A DNA stretch of 64,000 bases from Fibrella aestuarina BUZ 2 (GCF_000331105.1 NC_020054.1:1229698-1293697); one strand, 5' to 3'. Shown: positions 19,301 to 27,704, counted from the stretch's first letter. Translations and numbers: made by a program. Notes: generated from the sequence alone by a model not told the origin.

Positions 19301-22300
19301 CGAAGCTGTTTTCTTCACCGTTATAGACCCGCAGCAACCTACGGCACCGGTGCGGGCGGGCGAGTTTGTGCAGGTGCAGAAAGCGACGGCCCAACCCGGC
19401 GACGAAGTCGTATTCTGGGTCGGAACACGGCAACCGGGCCACGTCCTGATGGCTGTTGAGGAGAAAGGCAAGATCGTGCGGCAGGAGTGGATCAATACCA
19501 CTGGTAAACCCGTTCGGATAGCATTGCCCGTTGGCGAAAAGCACCGGGGTGGCTTTGCCGTACACTTCGCGATGGTGCAAAATGGTCGTTTACTGATGAA
19601 GAACGAAACCATTGCCGTGCCGTTCACCAACAAGCAGCTAACGATCGAAACCGAGACGTTTCGGGATAAGCTGCAACCCGGTCAGGCCGAGCAGTGGACA
19701 TTGCGCGTCAGTGGTCCGAACCAGGATAAGGTGCTGGGTGAACTGGTCGCCACGCTTTACGATGCCTCGCTCGATCAGTTCGTCGCGCACACCTGGCCAA
19801 CGACGTTCTACCAGCCCACTGCGGGCCTGTACGACTATTGGGTGAGTAGTACGTTTGGCGCCGCGACCACCCGGCAATATTGGTATCCGACTCCGCCCGA
19901 AAATGAGAGCAACTTGCAGCGCGACTTCCCCGAGCTGAGTTGGGGGCCTTACCAATACATCCCCTACACTGGCCGGTTTGCTATCCTTGTCCAACCCGAC
20001 CCCATCCGCATCGAGCTGGACTACGCTAAAAACGTCGTTAAAGGGCGTGTCACAGCCGATAACGGACGCACGCCCGTGCTCGATGTCAATGTGCTGCTAA
20101 AGGGAACAAGGCAGGGCGTGACAACCGATGCTGATGGCCGGTTTACCCTGGCCATACCAGACACCCAAAAGAACCCGGTACTGCTATTCAGCTACGTAGG
20201 TTACGGGCAAACCGAAGTGGCGCTGGGTAGTAAGCGAAAAATAGTGGTCCTGATGCCTGCACAAAGTACACTCTCACAGGAGCGTATCTCAGCTGGTTTC
20301 GGTGGTCAGGCAGCGCCAGGCATGAAGATGTCGGTACGGGGCCGCGCTTCAGCGGATATGGCCATGGCTGCTTCGGCGCCGATGGCTGAACGCAAAGAAA
20401 ACGCCGACGGCGCCGGGCAGGCTGCCCCGGCCCCGAATCAACCCGCGTCGGCCGACGTGGCTCAGCCGGTGATTCGGAGCAATTTCAACGAAACGGCCTT
20501 CTTCTTCCCGCAACTACAAACCGACGCGCAGGGGCGGGTGGTGCTCAAATTCACTATGCCCGATGCCCTCACGAGCTGGCGGTTGTTGGCGTTCGCGCAT
20601 ACGAAAACCATGCAGACGGGCAGCCTCGAGGCCACCGTGCAAACGCAGAAAGAGCTGATGGTAACAACCAACGTACCCCGCTTCCTGCGCGAAAACGATA
20701 CGTTGCGTCTCACCGCTCGCATCGACAACCTGAGCGGGAAAGCCCTGGCCGGTACCGCCACGCTGACCCTCACGGATGCCCTCACCGGCGAGTCATTGAC
20801 AGCCAAGATGGGCCTGCGCGTAGCGGACGTTTCTTTTTCGGCCAAAGCCGGGCAGAACAGCGTGGCGACCTGGAACCTCGTAGTACCGCAGGAGCTGCCG
20901 CCCGTGGCGGTACGTGTCACGGCGCGTGCCGGTACGTTCACCGATGGCGAAGAGCGCGTGGTGCCGGTGCTGCCCAACCGTGTGCTGGTGACCGACGTGC
21001 AACCGTTCTGGATCGATGGGGGCACGCCTGGTGGCGGCAAGAGCAAAACGTTCCGGCTGAAAGCGCTCGCCGACCATAACTCCGAATTGCCCCTGCAAAC
21101 CGAACGTTATACGGTTGAGGTAACCAGCAATCCGGCCTGGTACGCGCTGCAAACGCTGCCTTACCTGATGGAGTATCAATACGACTGCGCCGAGCAACTG
21201 TTCAGCAAGCTCTACGCCAACGCATTGGGCGCCCACATTCTCAACAGCCGTCCGGCCTTCCGGCAAGTGGTCGATGGCTGGAAACAGACGCCGCCCAAAA
21301 GTCCGCTGGCCAAAAACGACGAATTAAAAGCGGTGGTGCTGGAAAACACGCCCTGGCTGGCCGATGCCAAATCGGAAACCGAACGCACGGCCAAACTGGG
21401 CCAGTTTTTCGACCAGAACAATCTGGCGGCGCAACAGCGGCGGGCAATTGCCAAACTGCGGCAGTTGCAGACTGCCGACGGTGGCCTGATGTGGTTTTCG
21501 GGTATGCGCCCCAACTTCTGGATGACGATGCACGTGCTGGCCGGTTTAGGTCACCTGCAAAAACTCGGCGTGCGTTTCGATGCCGACGTACAGGCCGAGG
21601 TAAAAGACTTGCAGGCAAGCGCCATTCGTTATGTGGACACCGAGGCACAACGCCTGATGACCGACGAGAAACGGCTCGCCAAAACAAAGGTGAGCACGGG
21701 TAGCTATTGGGCGGCAACGTACCTGTATGCCCGGAGTTTCTACCTTAATACCAATCCCGTCGACAAAGGGCTGCAAGCGTACCTGTTACCGGCTATTCAG
21801 AAAGGCTGGCAGCAAAGCAACCTGCAAGGGCAGGCGCTGGCGGCTGTCACGCTACACCGCTATAATCTCAACGCCGATGCACTGGCCATTTTGCAATCCC
21901 TGACCGAACGTAGCAAGCTCTCCGACGAACTGGGTCTTTACTGGCCCGACAACGTCAGTGGGCCATACTGGTACCAGGCTCCGGTCGAGACGCAGGCGTA
22001 TTTGATTGAGGCCTATCTGGAAGCGGGTACTGCCGGTGATGGCTTTGCCTGGTATCGCAAACAGCCCGCTTTTGCCAAAATGTCGGGCAATCAGGTGTTT
22101 ATCGACAAGATGCGGCAGTGGCTCATCCAGCAGAAACGTACCCAGGCATGGCCTTCGACCAAAGCCACTACCGAAGCCGTTTACGCACTCCTGCTGACGG
22201 GTACCGATTGGCTCGACACGAAAAACACCGTTACCGTGCGCGTGGGCAACCAGGAAATCGCCAAACGGGCGCAGGGGAGCGAAGCCCTGACGGGCTATCA

Positions 22301-22865
22301 GAAAGTAACGTTTGCGCCAGCCGAAGTAACACCCCAACTCGGCGTGATCGAGGTAAGCAAGTCCGGAAAAACAGGTATCAGCTGGGGGGCGGCTTATTGG
22401 CAGCACTTTGAGCCGATGGATGCCGTGGGTCGGTCGGGGCCGGGCAGCCTCAACGTGAAGAAAACGCTCTTCCGCCAGCGAAACACGGCAGCGGGCCCTG
22501 TACTGGAACCCATTACGGCCCAATCGCCGCTTAAACCGGGTGATCTACTGAGCGTTCGGGTGGTACTGACGACCGATCGGGTGATGGAATACGTGCACCT
22601 GAAAGACGGGCGGGCGTCGGGGTTTGAACCGGTTGCGGCCCTATCGGGTACCAAATACCAGAATGGTCTTTCGTATTACGAAGCCCCGCGCGATGCCAGC
22701 ACCGACTTTTTCATCGAGTACCTGCCCACCGGCACCCACGTGTTTGAGTACAAACTACGGGTCGTACACGCGGGCGACTTCGGGATGGGCGTTGCTACGG
22801 TGCAGTGCTTTTATGCGCCCGAATTTGCCGCCCATTCCAACGGCGGACGCGTGCAGGTTAATTAA
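16323..22865 (+). CDS. Giant alpha-2-macroglobulin family protein with an inserted CarboxypepD_reg domain
   Basis: A 2180-residue exported protein, starting at ATG 16323 (MSVHLTFLRVFL signal peptide); an upstream TTG frame is ignored. Order: N-terminal helical part; MG2-type domain near residue 640 (DRAIYRPGQSIFFKTLLYQG); a carboxypeptidase-regulatory-like domain at about 1237-1310 (VVKGRVTADNGRTPVLDVNV); a low-complexity linker; the A2M core (ETAFFFPQLQTDAQGRVVL, TMPDALTSWRLLAFAH); and the thioester region with CAEQ, Cys1622. The intact Cys-x-Glu-Gln suggests a reactive thioester that could trap proteases covalently. There is no lipobox, unlike many bacterial A2Ms that pair with PBP1C. No pbpC is adjacent; the zinc protease gene follows after 516 nt. 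Confidence 0.92.
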   Translation: MSVHLTFLRVFLVGPWLWLLSLPGPVRHAHAPMIDYPTEWRKADSLMAKGLPKSALEIADRLYAEAKKTNNQPQLLKAAMRRVVFRTQAAKDEETYVTLTRELTTDIAETNGATRAVLQSVLADVYWQFYQNNRYRFFNRTSTAPGADVAGPDSTDVSTDPRTWDTRRLMQTITTLYKASVQPAVLQKTPLTAYDAILTPGNNAGRQLRPTLYDVLAQRAISFFANSENDLTKPINAFGLNDPTYLSDPETFAGKALPTTDTLSGKYQALALYQQLIRIHQADKDPLALAVTDVDRLLFVSQSGTLPNERDLMGQTLRRQMARYKNQPAEAEYGLALVQLLAQPDGIIRNYIRGRTNVPNTGNAPDSARRWDRKTAAELARDLIARFPKSYPAQQAQPLLNNLYQPTLSVQTEDVNEPNKPFRARVDFQNVKTLFYKILRLTPDELLRLDNAGSDDDSQDRWFAALQKHPVVTQGQLSLPDDGDLRAHSTEVPMNALPLGHYVLLVSNEGRFAKPSDDRAEIVSIGKVVVSNLAYVQAGANQTGGLTLYATNRQTGAPVANVTGTVMVAQDRLGRSNYVAETTRKTDAQGRWVLEPAQAPTQKAFLVRFTNGTDVLDTQVFYRYGRPDQPDAPQDVNRAVIFTDRAIYRPGQSIFFKTLLYQGKDNNFTVRANQSVTVRFNDANGEEVAKAELKTNEFGTASGTFTAPVGRLTGQMTLVVDNAEGGGQALVRVEEYKRPTFAVVAEPMKQAPVLGQAVTVQATAKTLAGAVVDGANVTYRVTRTYIQPYWYWWRSYRPNAGQEQEIANGTATTNADGTVSLTFTAVPDMGIANTDKPRFTYTVSIDVTDRSGETRSTTQTLSIGYTALTASLPLPNPVLTTDKKAYNVGLTNASGTSVTLKSGTVRLARLEPPRNGALLRNRLWEKPDRPTLTRADFEKQFPLDLYADEDNPATWAKTPVRTEPAKAVSLAGLTPGLYEAAIDAIDSTGKSATEAVFFTVIDPQQPTAPVRAGEFVQVQKATAQPGDEVVFWVGTRQPGHVLMAVEEKGKIVRQEWINTTGKPVRIALPVGEKHRGGFAVHFAMVQNGRLLMKNETIAVPFTNKQLTIETETFRDKLQPGQAEQWTLRVSGPNQDKVLGELVATLYDASLDQFVAHTWPTTFYQPTAGLYDYWVSSTFGAATTRQYWYPTPPENESNLQRDFPELSWGPYQYIPYTGRFAILVQPDPIRIELDYAKNVVKGRVTADNGRTPVLDVNVLLKGTRQGVTTDADGRFTLAIPDTQKNPVLLFSYVGYGQTEVALGSKRKIVVLMPAQSTLSQERISAGFGGQAAPGMKMSVRGRASADMAMAASAPMAERKENADGAGQAAPAPNQPASADVAQPVIRSNFNETAFFFPQLQTDAQGRVVLKFTMPDALTSWRLLAFAHTKTMQTGSLEATVQTQKELMVTTNVPRFLRENDTLRLTARIDNLSGKALAGTATLTLTDALTGESLTAKMGLRVADVSFSAKAGQNSVATWNLVVPQELPPVAVRVTARAGTFTDGEERVVPVLPNRVLVTDVQPFWIDGGTPGGGKSKTFRLKALADHNSELPLQTERYTVEVTSNPAWYALQTLPYLMEYQYDCAEQLFSKLYANALGAHILNSRPAFRQVVDGWKQTPPKSPLAKNDELKAVVLENTPWLADAKSETERTAKLGQFFDQNNLAAQQRRAIAKLRQLQTADGGLMWFSGMRPNFWMTMHVLAGLGHLQKLGVRFDADVQAEVKDLQASAIRYVDTEAQRLMTDEKRLAKTKVSTGSYWAATYLYARSFYLNTNPVDKGLQAYLLPAIQKGWQQSNLQGQALAAVTLHRYNLNADALAILQSLTERSKLSDELGLYWPDNVSGPYWYQAPVETQAYLIEAYLEAGTAGDGFAWYRKQPAFAKMSGNQVFIDKMRQWLIQQKRTQAWPSTKATTEAVYALLLTGTDWLDTKNTVTVRVGNQEIAKRAQGSEALTGYQKVTFAPAEVTPQLGVIEVSKSGKTGISWGAAYWQHFEPMDAVGRSGPGSLNVKKTLFRQRNTAAGPVLEPITAQSPLKPGDLLSVRVVLTTDRVMEYVHLKDGRASGFEPVAALSGTKYQNGLSYYEAPRDASTDFFIEYLPTGTHVFEYKLRVVHAGDFGMGVATVQCFYAPEFAAHSNGGRVQVN

Positions 22866-23381
22866 CTGAGGGCCTATACTTTCGCACATGATGAGGATAT
22901 TGATGAAATAAGCTAACTAACGGGTTGGCAGTGATAGCCCAGATAATGTACTACTGCCAACATGGCGAAAGGGCATGGTTTGTCTAAGATGAAGCGCCCC
23001 ACTTTGTCGATGAACCATGCCCTACGCCGGGGTCCCGAAAAATGGTTGCCTGAACCAGCCGAATCGCATCAGCCGATCGTACCTTGGGGAAGTCGCAAAC
23101 GCTGGCCTGAGCTAAACCCGGCTTGATTCGTGCCGATTCGATGTATGCGTATTGGTGCCGTAACATACCTGTTAGTAAGCTCGTTAGGCTGGGTACGTTG
23201 TCAGGTAGCCAGGTTAGGGTTTTTCCTAAGCGGTCGATCTGGTAACGGTGAATTAGAGGGCTAAACTTGTCTAAAACAGGGATATTTCGACCGGGAAAGC
23301 GGGTTTGTCGGCTGTCCTTTGTAGTTTGGTATGTTTCGCTAGAACGGCGCTAACCCCAAACATCCAAGACAAACGTAGTTA
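22866..23381. other. Long non-coding spacer with two inverted repeats
   Basis: No convincing gene. Two stem-forming repeats are present: a 9-bp stem (22924-22932 with 22953-22961) that may terminate the upstream gene, and a 10-bp stem with a 32-nt loop (22971-22980 with 23013-23022). The octamer GGTACGTT occurs at 23192. The last 60 nt before the protease gene hold TTTG/TAGTTTG-like sequences that may be its promoter. Confidence 0.5.
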
Positions 23382-25994
23382 ATGCATTCTCTACCCCGCA
23401 ATGCAATTCGCAATGCGCTTGGCAGCCTGTTGCTACTAGGCCTTGCCGTACCCATGCTGGCCCAACGGCGGCCCAGCGCGCCCACCTCTTCATCAACGGC
23501 TTCGGTCACGACCACCCCGGCGTCAAGCACCGCCTCACCAACCGCCGCCGGCCCGCCCCGTACGCCCATCAAACCCTACCGGGAAGTGATCACCAAAGCG
23601 GCCAAAACCAGCCGTGGCCTGTTCACGGCCCACCAGATCGACGATAAATACTACCTCGAAATCGCGGATTCGCTGCTGGGTCGTGAGTTTATGGCCATCA
23701 CCCGTATCGCCAAAGCGCCCACCGGCGCGGGCTACGGCGGCGAACTGGCCAACCGGCAGGTGCTTCGCTGGGAGCGCGGCCCCGACCGTCGGCTGTTGCT
23801 GCGCGTAGTAAGCTACATCAACGTCGGCACGGCCGGGGGCGATACGTTGCCTATTTCGCAGGCCGTACGCAACTCCAACGTGGAGCCGATTGCCGCTGCC
23901 TTCGACATCCGGGCGATCCGCAAAGATTCGTCGTCGGTCATTGACGTGACTGATTTTTTCCGGAATGACAATCAGATCGTATCGCTGACCCCCGCGACCA
24001 AATTCCGCTACCGGATTACCGCCGCCGCCACCGACCGCTCGTTTATCCAGACGATCCGGTCGTTTCCGATCAATACGGAAGTGCGCGTAACCCGCACGTT
24101 CAGTGTGAATACCGCCCCCACGCCGCCTTCGCCCACGCCTTCGCCGCTACCCACGGTTAGCCTGCCGGGCGGAAGCGACGCCGGTGCCGTCACGATGGAA
24201 CTGAACGTATCGATGATTCTGCTCCCGAGAGATCCCATGCGCAAACGCCTGTTCGACTCGCGCGTCGGCTTCTTTGCGTCGAACTACACCGTTTACGACG
24301 ATAATTCGCAACGCACCGAAGACGAGACGTTTGCCGTACGGTGGCGCCTCGAAGCCAAGTCGGACGCCGACGCCGAGCGCCAGAAGCGTGGCGAACTGAT
24401 CGAGCCCAAGAAGCCGATCGTGTATTATATCGACCCGGCTACGCCCTACAAATGGCGCTCATTCCTGAAAGCAGGTGTGGCCGACTGGCAGAAGGCCTTC
24501 GAGAAAGCTGGCTGGAAAAACGCGATCATGGCCAAAGATTGGGATCTGCGCGATACTACGATGAGCCTCGAAGACGCCCGGTATTCAGTCATCCGGTACT
24601 TCGCGTCAGACATTGAAAATGCCTACGGCCCCAACGTTCACGACCCGCGCTCGGGTGAGATTATCGAAAGCCATATTGGCTGGTACCACAACGTCATGAA
24701 CCTGCTGCGGAAGTGGTATGTGGTGCAGGGAGCGGCCGTTGATGCCCGCGCCCGCAAGCCCAAGTTCGATGATGAATTGATGGGACAACTCGTTCGGTTT
24801 GTGTCGAGCCATGAGGTTGGTCACACACTAGGCCTGCGCCATAACTTCGGTTCAAGCCACGCGACACCGGTCGAGAAGCTGCGCGATAAGGCCTTCATCG
24901 CCCAGAATGGGCATACAGCGTCGATCATGGACTACGCCCGGTTCAACTACGTAGCCCAGCCCGAAGACGGCATCACCGACCTATTCCCGCGCATCGGCAC
25001 TTACGACATCTGGGCCATCGAGTGGGGCTATAAGCCGGTTTATGACACCAAAGACGCTACGGCTGACAAACTGGTGCTGAACAAGATGGTGCAGAGCCAC
25101 GCCAATGACCCACGTTACTGGTTCGGGACCGAAATCAACCCGATGGACCCCCGTTCGCAGAGCGAAGACCTGGGCGACAATGCCATGAAGGCGAGTGAAT
25201 ATGGCATCAAAAACCTGAAGCGTATTCTGCCCAACCTCCCCGAGTGGACGCGTGAAGAGGCCGAAGACTACGATAAGCTGCGGGAGATGTACGGTGAAAT
25301 TGTTGGCCAATTCCGGCGGTACATGGGCCACGTAACGAAGTATGTGGGCGGCATTTACGAGACACCACGTACCTACGATCAGGCGGGCATTGTCTACGAA
25401 CCAACCCCGCGTGCGCTTCAAAAGGAAGCGATGACGTTCCTGAATACGCAGCTATTCCAGACGCCGACGTGGCTACTCAACGCCAAGATTATGCCGCTGG
25501 TACGCGCCGATCAGGGTGTCGACTACGTACGAACATTGCAGGAAACAACGCTGAACAGTCTCATGGACGTGGGCCGGTTGTCGCGTCTGATCGAAACGGG
25601 TTCGGGCAGCCTCGGCAAAGGCGGCTACACGCTGATCGAGTTTATGGCTGACTTGCAAAACGGCATCTACAGCGAGTTGGGCTCGGGTAAGGCAATCGAC
25701 ATTTACCGGCGCAATCTGCAAAAAGCCTACGCCGAGAAGCTGATTGCGGTATTGAACACGCCCGCCTCATCGGGTGCCGGAGCGGCGCCGTCCAGTGGCG
25801 CGGGGTTCCGGTTCAACCCCGGCCCCGTGACCGATATCCGCAAATCGGATATCATGTCGGTGGTTCGTGGTCAACTGGTTAGCCTGCAACGAAGCATCGC
25901 TTCGGCGCTACCTCGGCAGACCGACACCATGAGCAAGTATCACCTAGCCGACGTGCAGGCCCGTATCCAGAATGCGCTGGATCCGAAGAAGTAA
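23382..25994 (+). CDS. Secreted zinc metalloprotease, DUF5117/DUF5118/DUF4953 type
   Basis: 870 residues with a signal peptide ending near VPMLAQ, then a Ser/Thr/Pro/Ala-rich linker of about 35 residues. The mature protein follows the DUF5118-DUF5117-DUF4953 order of this Bacteroidota metalloprotease family. The zinc motif HEVGHTLGLRH begins at His477, a metzincin-like HExxHxxGxxH with the third His ligand, followed by HNFGSSHA and a SIMDYARFNY Met-turn-like segment. It is presumably periplasmic or secreted. The natural substrate is unknown. It sits after the A2M gene, a class of protease trap, but no cotranscription is evident. Confidence 0.92.
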   Translation: MHSLPRNAIRNALGSLLLLGLAVPMLAQRRPSAPTSSSTASVTTTPASSTASPTAAGPPRTPIKPYREVITKAAKTSRGLFTAHQIDDKYYLEIADSLLGREFMAITRIAKAPTGAGYGGELANRQVLRWERGPDRRLLLRVVSYINVGTAGGDTLPISQAVRNSNVEPIAAAFDIRAIRKDSSSVIDVTDFFRNDNQIVSLTPATKFRYRITAAATDRSFIQTIRSFPINTEVRVTRTFSVNTAPTPPSPTPSPLPTVSLPGGSDAGAVTMELNVSMILLPRDPMRKRLFDSRVGFFASNYTVYDDNSQRTEDETFAVRWRLEAKSDADAERQKRGELIEPKKPIVYYIDPATPYKWRSFLKAGVADWQKAFEKAGWKNAIMAKDWDLRDTTMSLEDARYSVIRYFASDIENAYGPNVHDPRSGEIIESHIGWYHNVMNLLRKWYVVQGAAVDARARKPKFDDELMGQLVRFVSSHEVGHTLGLRHNFGSSHATPVEKLRDKAFIAQNGHTASIMDYARFNYVAQPEDGITDLFPRIGTYDIWAIEWGYKPVYDTKDATADKLVLNKMVQSHANDPRYWFGTEINPMDPRSQSEDLGDNAMKASEYGIKNLKRILPNLPEWTREEAEDYDKLREMYGEIVGQFRRYMGHVTKYVGGIYETPRTYDQAGIVYEPTPRALQKEAMTFLNTQLFQTPTWLLNAKIMPLVRADQGVDYVRTLQETTLNSLMDVGRLSRLIETGSGSLGKGGYTLIEFMADLQNGIYSELGSGKAIDIYRRNLQKAYAEKLIAVLNTPASSGAGAAPSSGAGFRFNPGPVTDIRKSDIMSVVRGQLVSLQRSIASALPRQTDTMSKYHLADVQARIQNALDPKK

Positions 25995-25999
25995 GTTTG

Positions 26000-26096
26000 A
26001 ATGCACAATGTATGATGTACAATGCACAATGGTCGCCTACCCGAAAAAATCTTGCCTAGGCGACCATTGTGCATTGTACATCATACATTGTGCATT
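26000..26096. repeat. Perfect 40-bp inverted repeat
   Basis: Arms 26000-26039 and 26057-26096 are exact reverse complements, with a 17-nt loop. The arm contains the internal direct repeat ATGCACAATG. It starts 6 nt after the protease stop, so it can act as a terminator. Its right arm also supplies the -33 region of the next promoter. Confidence 0.9.
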
Positions 26097-26103
26097 ATAT
26101 TTG
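26074..26103 (+). promoter_or_regulatory. Promoter of the split tRNA-Pro / GIY-YIG locus
   Basis: TTG (26074-26076), 19-nt spacer, TATATTTG (26096-26103), a textbook Bacteroidota promoter. The predicted start is about 5 nt before the first copy of the tRNA 5' half, the position expected of the original tRNA-Pro promoter. Confidence 0.75.
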
Positions 26104-26110
26104 CACTCCC

Positions 26111-26140
26111 ATTCGGGATGTAGCGCAGTCCGGTAGCGTG
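26111..26140 (+). repeat. Duplicated 5' half of tRNA-Pro (30-bp direct repeat, copy 1)
   Basis: These 30 bases are identical to 26415-26444, which covers three bases before the complete tRNA-Pro and its first 27 bases. Copy 1 stops after the D-arm and is followed by TCCCGCCA, which can pair with the CGGGA at the 5' end, so a tRNA-like acceptor stem may still form. Confidence 0.9.
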
Positions 26141-26164
26141 TCCCGCCATAGCGGGAAGGTCGGT

Positions 26165-26413
26165 ATGAGTTATGTTGTTTACATAGTTTATAGCGACTCG
26201 CTCCAGAAGTTCTACATTGGCCAAACTGTTCATCTGGGTCTTCGACTAGAGGAACATAATCGGGGAAAAGGCAATTTTACTGCTAAAGGCCACCCTTGGC
26301 GGCTGATTGCCAGCTTTAACTGTGAAACTAGAACTGAAGCCGTTCAACTTGAGTTGAAAATAAAAGGCAGAGGTGCTAAAAGATACTTGCAGGACATCGG
26401 CTTGCAGGAATAG
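26165..26413 (+). CDS. Minimal GIY-YIG nuclease-domain protein inserted in tRNA-Pro
   Basis: 82 residues consisting only of a GIY-YIG domain: YVVYIVYSD and FYIGQT form the two halves of the signature, LRLEEHNRG carries the conserved Arg, and a Glu follows in TRTEAVQLELKIKGR. Such small proteins relate to the UvrC N-terminal nuclease and to homing endonucleases; this one has no DNA-binding domain. The gene lies exactly between two copies of a 30-bp tRNA-Pro sequence, with its stop one base before copy 2. The 274-nt insert begins with a short hairpin (TCCCGC/GCGGGA). A self-mobilising or tRNA-targeting role is inference. Confidence 0.85.
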   Translation: MSYVVYIVYSDSLQKFYIGQTVHLGLRLEEHNRGKGNFTAKGHPWRLIASFNCETRTEAVQLELKIKGRGAKRYLQDIGLQE

Positions 26414-26417
26414 TATT

Positions 26418-26491
26418 CGGGATGTAGCGCAGTCCGGTAGCGTGCTTGCATGGGGTGCAAGAGGTCGTGGGTTCGAATCCCGCCTTCCCGA
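26418..26491 (+). tRNA. tRNA-Pro (anticodon GGG)
   Basis: A complete cloverleaf. The acceptor CGGGATG pairs with CTTCCCG (one U-U mismatch at pair 6-67). The anticodon stem CTTGC/GCAAG encloses ATGGGGT with anticodon GGG, and the T-arm is GTGGG-TTCGAAT-CCCGC. No CCA is encoded. Its only visible promoter lies 315 nt upstream, before the duplicated half and the GIY-YIG gene, so it is probably cut out of a joint transcript. Confidence 0.92.
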
Positions 26492-26492
26492 C

Positions 26493-26522
26493 AAAGCCAG
26501 TCAGCAATGACTGGCTTTTTTG
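26493..26522 (+). terminator. Terminator of tRNA-Pro
   Basis: An 11-bp stem (26493-26503 with 26508-26518), GCAA loop, then a T run. Confidence 0.85.
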
Positions 26523-26561
26523 TTGTTCGCATTTTAGCGATGCGCTCACAACGTACGGTGT

Positions 26562-27509
26562 CTATTGAGTTGACATAGGCTGTTCAGGTACGTTGATCGT
26601 ATCGGGTTGGCCGACGACCGAGAGTTGGAAAACATCGTGGCGGGCATAATGCCCCACGCAGTCGAAATCCAGTTTGCTTTTGACGAGTTCAGCAAAGTCC
26701 AGTTCGGCGGTCAATAAGCCTTCCTGATCCCAGAGTGGGCCGGCCAACACGTCACCCATCGGCGAAATAATGACGCTGCCACCCCGGCTCATGATGTCGG
26801 GTTCGTCGCGGATGGCTTCCTGATAGCGGTTGGGGTAATCGGCTTTGGTCACGAACTGATTGCTCGACAGCACGAAGCAGCGGCCTTCCAGGGCGATGTG
26901 CTGCATGGTCGCCTGCCAACTGGGGCGGGCGTCGGCGGTGGGGGCGAGGTAGATTTCTATGCCTTTCTGGTACAGAGCCGTTCGGGCGAGGGGCATGTAA
27001 TTTTCCCAACAGATCAGCCCGCCGATCTTACCCAGTCCAGTATTGAAACTAACGAGCGAACTACCATCGCTTTCACCCCAGATATACCGTTCGAGGCCTG
27101 TTGGTTTCAGCTTCCTGTGTTTGCCCAGCAGTCGGCCGTCGGGGCCGAAGTACAGCAGGCTACAATGGAGTGAGCCGCCCACCGGCTCACGCTCGGTAAC
27201 GCCCAGCGCGACGAACATACCCGAATGCCGCACGGCCTCGCCTATCCGGGTGACCTCGGGTGAATCAACCTCGACGCAGTTGGCCCAGAAATCCAGCCAC
27301 ATCGCCCGACTGGCCTCGGAACGTCGGCCAATGACCGCATCGAAACGCAGCCCGCGTGGATAGCAGGGAAGGAATGTTTCGGGAAATAGCAGCAATTGAC
27401 AGCCGGCGGCGGCTCCTTTTTCCAGCCACGCCAGCACTACCTCGACACTCTTCTCCAGATCAAACAGAACAGGGGTGGCCTGAACAACCCCTACTTTAAC
27501 GCGCTTCAT
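26562..27509 (-). CDS. Nitrilase (carbon-nitrogen hydrolase, branch 1)
   Basis: 315 residues from the ATG at 27509 (MKRVKVGVVQATPVLFD); the frame is open further upstream but those residues do not resemble the family. The catalytic triad is visible: Glu in LLFPETFLPCYPRG, Lys in GKHRKLKPTGLE and Cys in GGLICWENYMP. The Cys-Trp-Glu-Asn form is typical of true nitrilases, which turn nitriles into carboxylic acid and ammonia; amidase branches differ here. It is cytoplasmic, with no signal peptide. The substrate range cannot be told. It is transcribed toward the tRNA-Pro terminator. Confidence 0.9.
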   Translation of the reverse strand: MKRVKVGVVQATPVLFDLEKSVEVVLAWLEKGAAAGCQLLLFPETFLPCYPRGLRFDAVIGRRSEASRAMWLDFWANCVEVDSPEVTRIGEAVRHSGMFVALGVTEREPVGGSLHCSLLYFGPDGRLLGKHRKLKPTGLERYIWGESDGSSLVSFNTGLGKIGGLICWENYMPLARTALYQKGIEIYLAPTADARPSWQATMQHIALEGRCFVLSSNQFVTKADYPNRYQEAIRDEPDIMSRGGSVIISPMGDVLAGPLWDQEGLLTAELDFAELVKSKLDFDCVGHYARHDVFQLSVVGQPDTINVPEQPMSTQ

Positions 27510-27632
27510 GCTGCTCTTCGTTAGTTGATCGTTGAAGTAACACGCTTTAGGGCAGAACAGAAAACAGCGTTCATCGATTGGGTAGAGGGCGGCCTTGCTG
27601 CTTGCTTGAATTAAGGTAACTCGAATGATGAG

Positions 27633-27704
27633 ATGGCAGGCGCGGAATCGAACCGCGATGACCAGATCCAAATTCTGGTATAATGACCGTTATATGACCC
27701 ACCA
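27633..27704 (-). tRNA. tRNA-Gln (anticodon TTG)
   Basis: Minus strand. The acceptor TGGTGGG pairs with CCTGCCA using two wobble pairs. The anticodon stem CCAGA/TCTGG has loop ATTTGGA (anticodon TTG), and the T-arm is CGCGG-TTCGATT-CCGCG. The D-stem is weak and A/T-only. CCA is not encoded. Confidence 0.85.

Noticed and set aside
22984..23166. A 60-codon minus-strand frame in the spacer after the A2M gene
   Set aside because: It has no resemblance to a transposase or other family, and no promoter or terminator fits it.
26111..26491. Two complete tandem tRNA-Pro genes
   Set aside because: The first copy stops after the D-arm and lacks anticodon and T-arms, so only the second is a tRNA.
27634..27704. 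A tRNA-Gln pseudogene, because the first acceptor alignment (TGGGTCA) does not pair
   Set aside because: Shifting the 5' end three bases upstream (TGGTGGG) gives seven pairs including two wobbles, so the gene appears functional.
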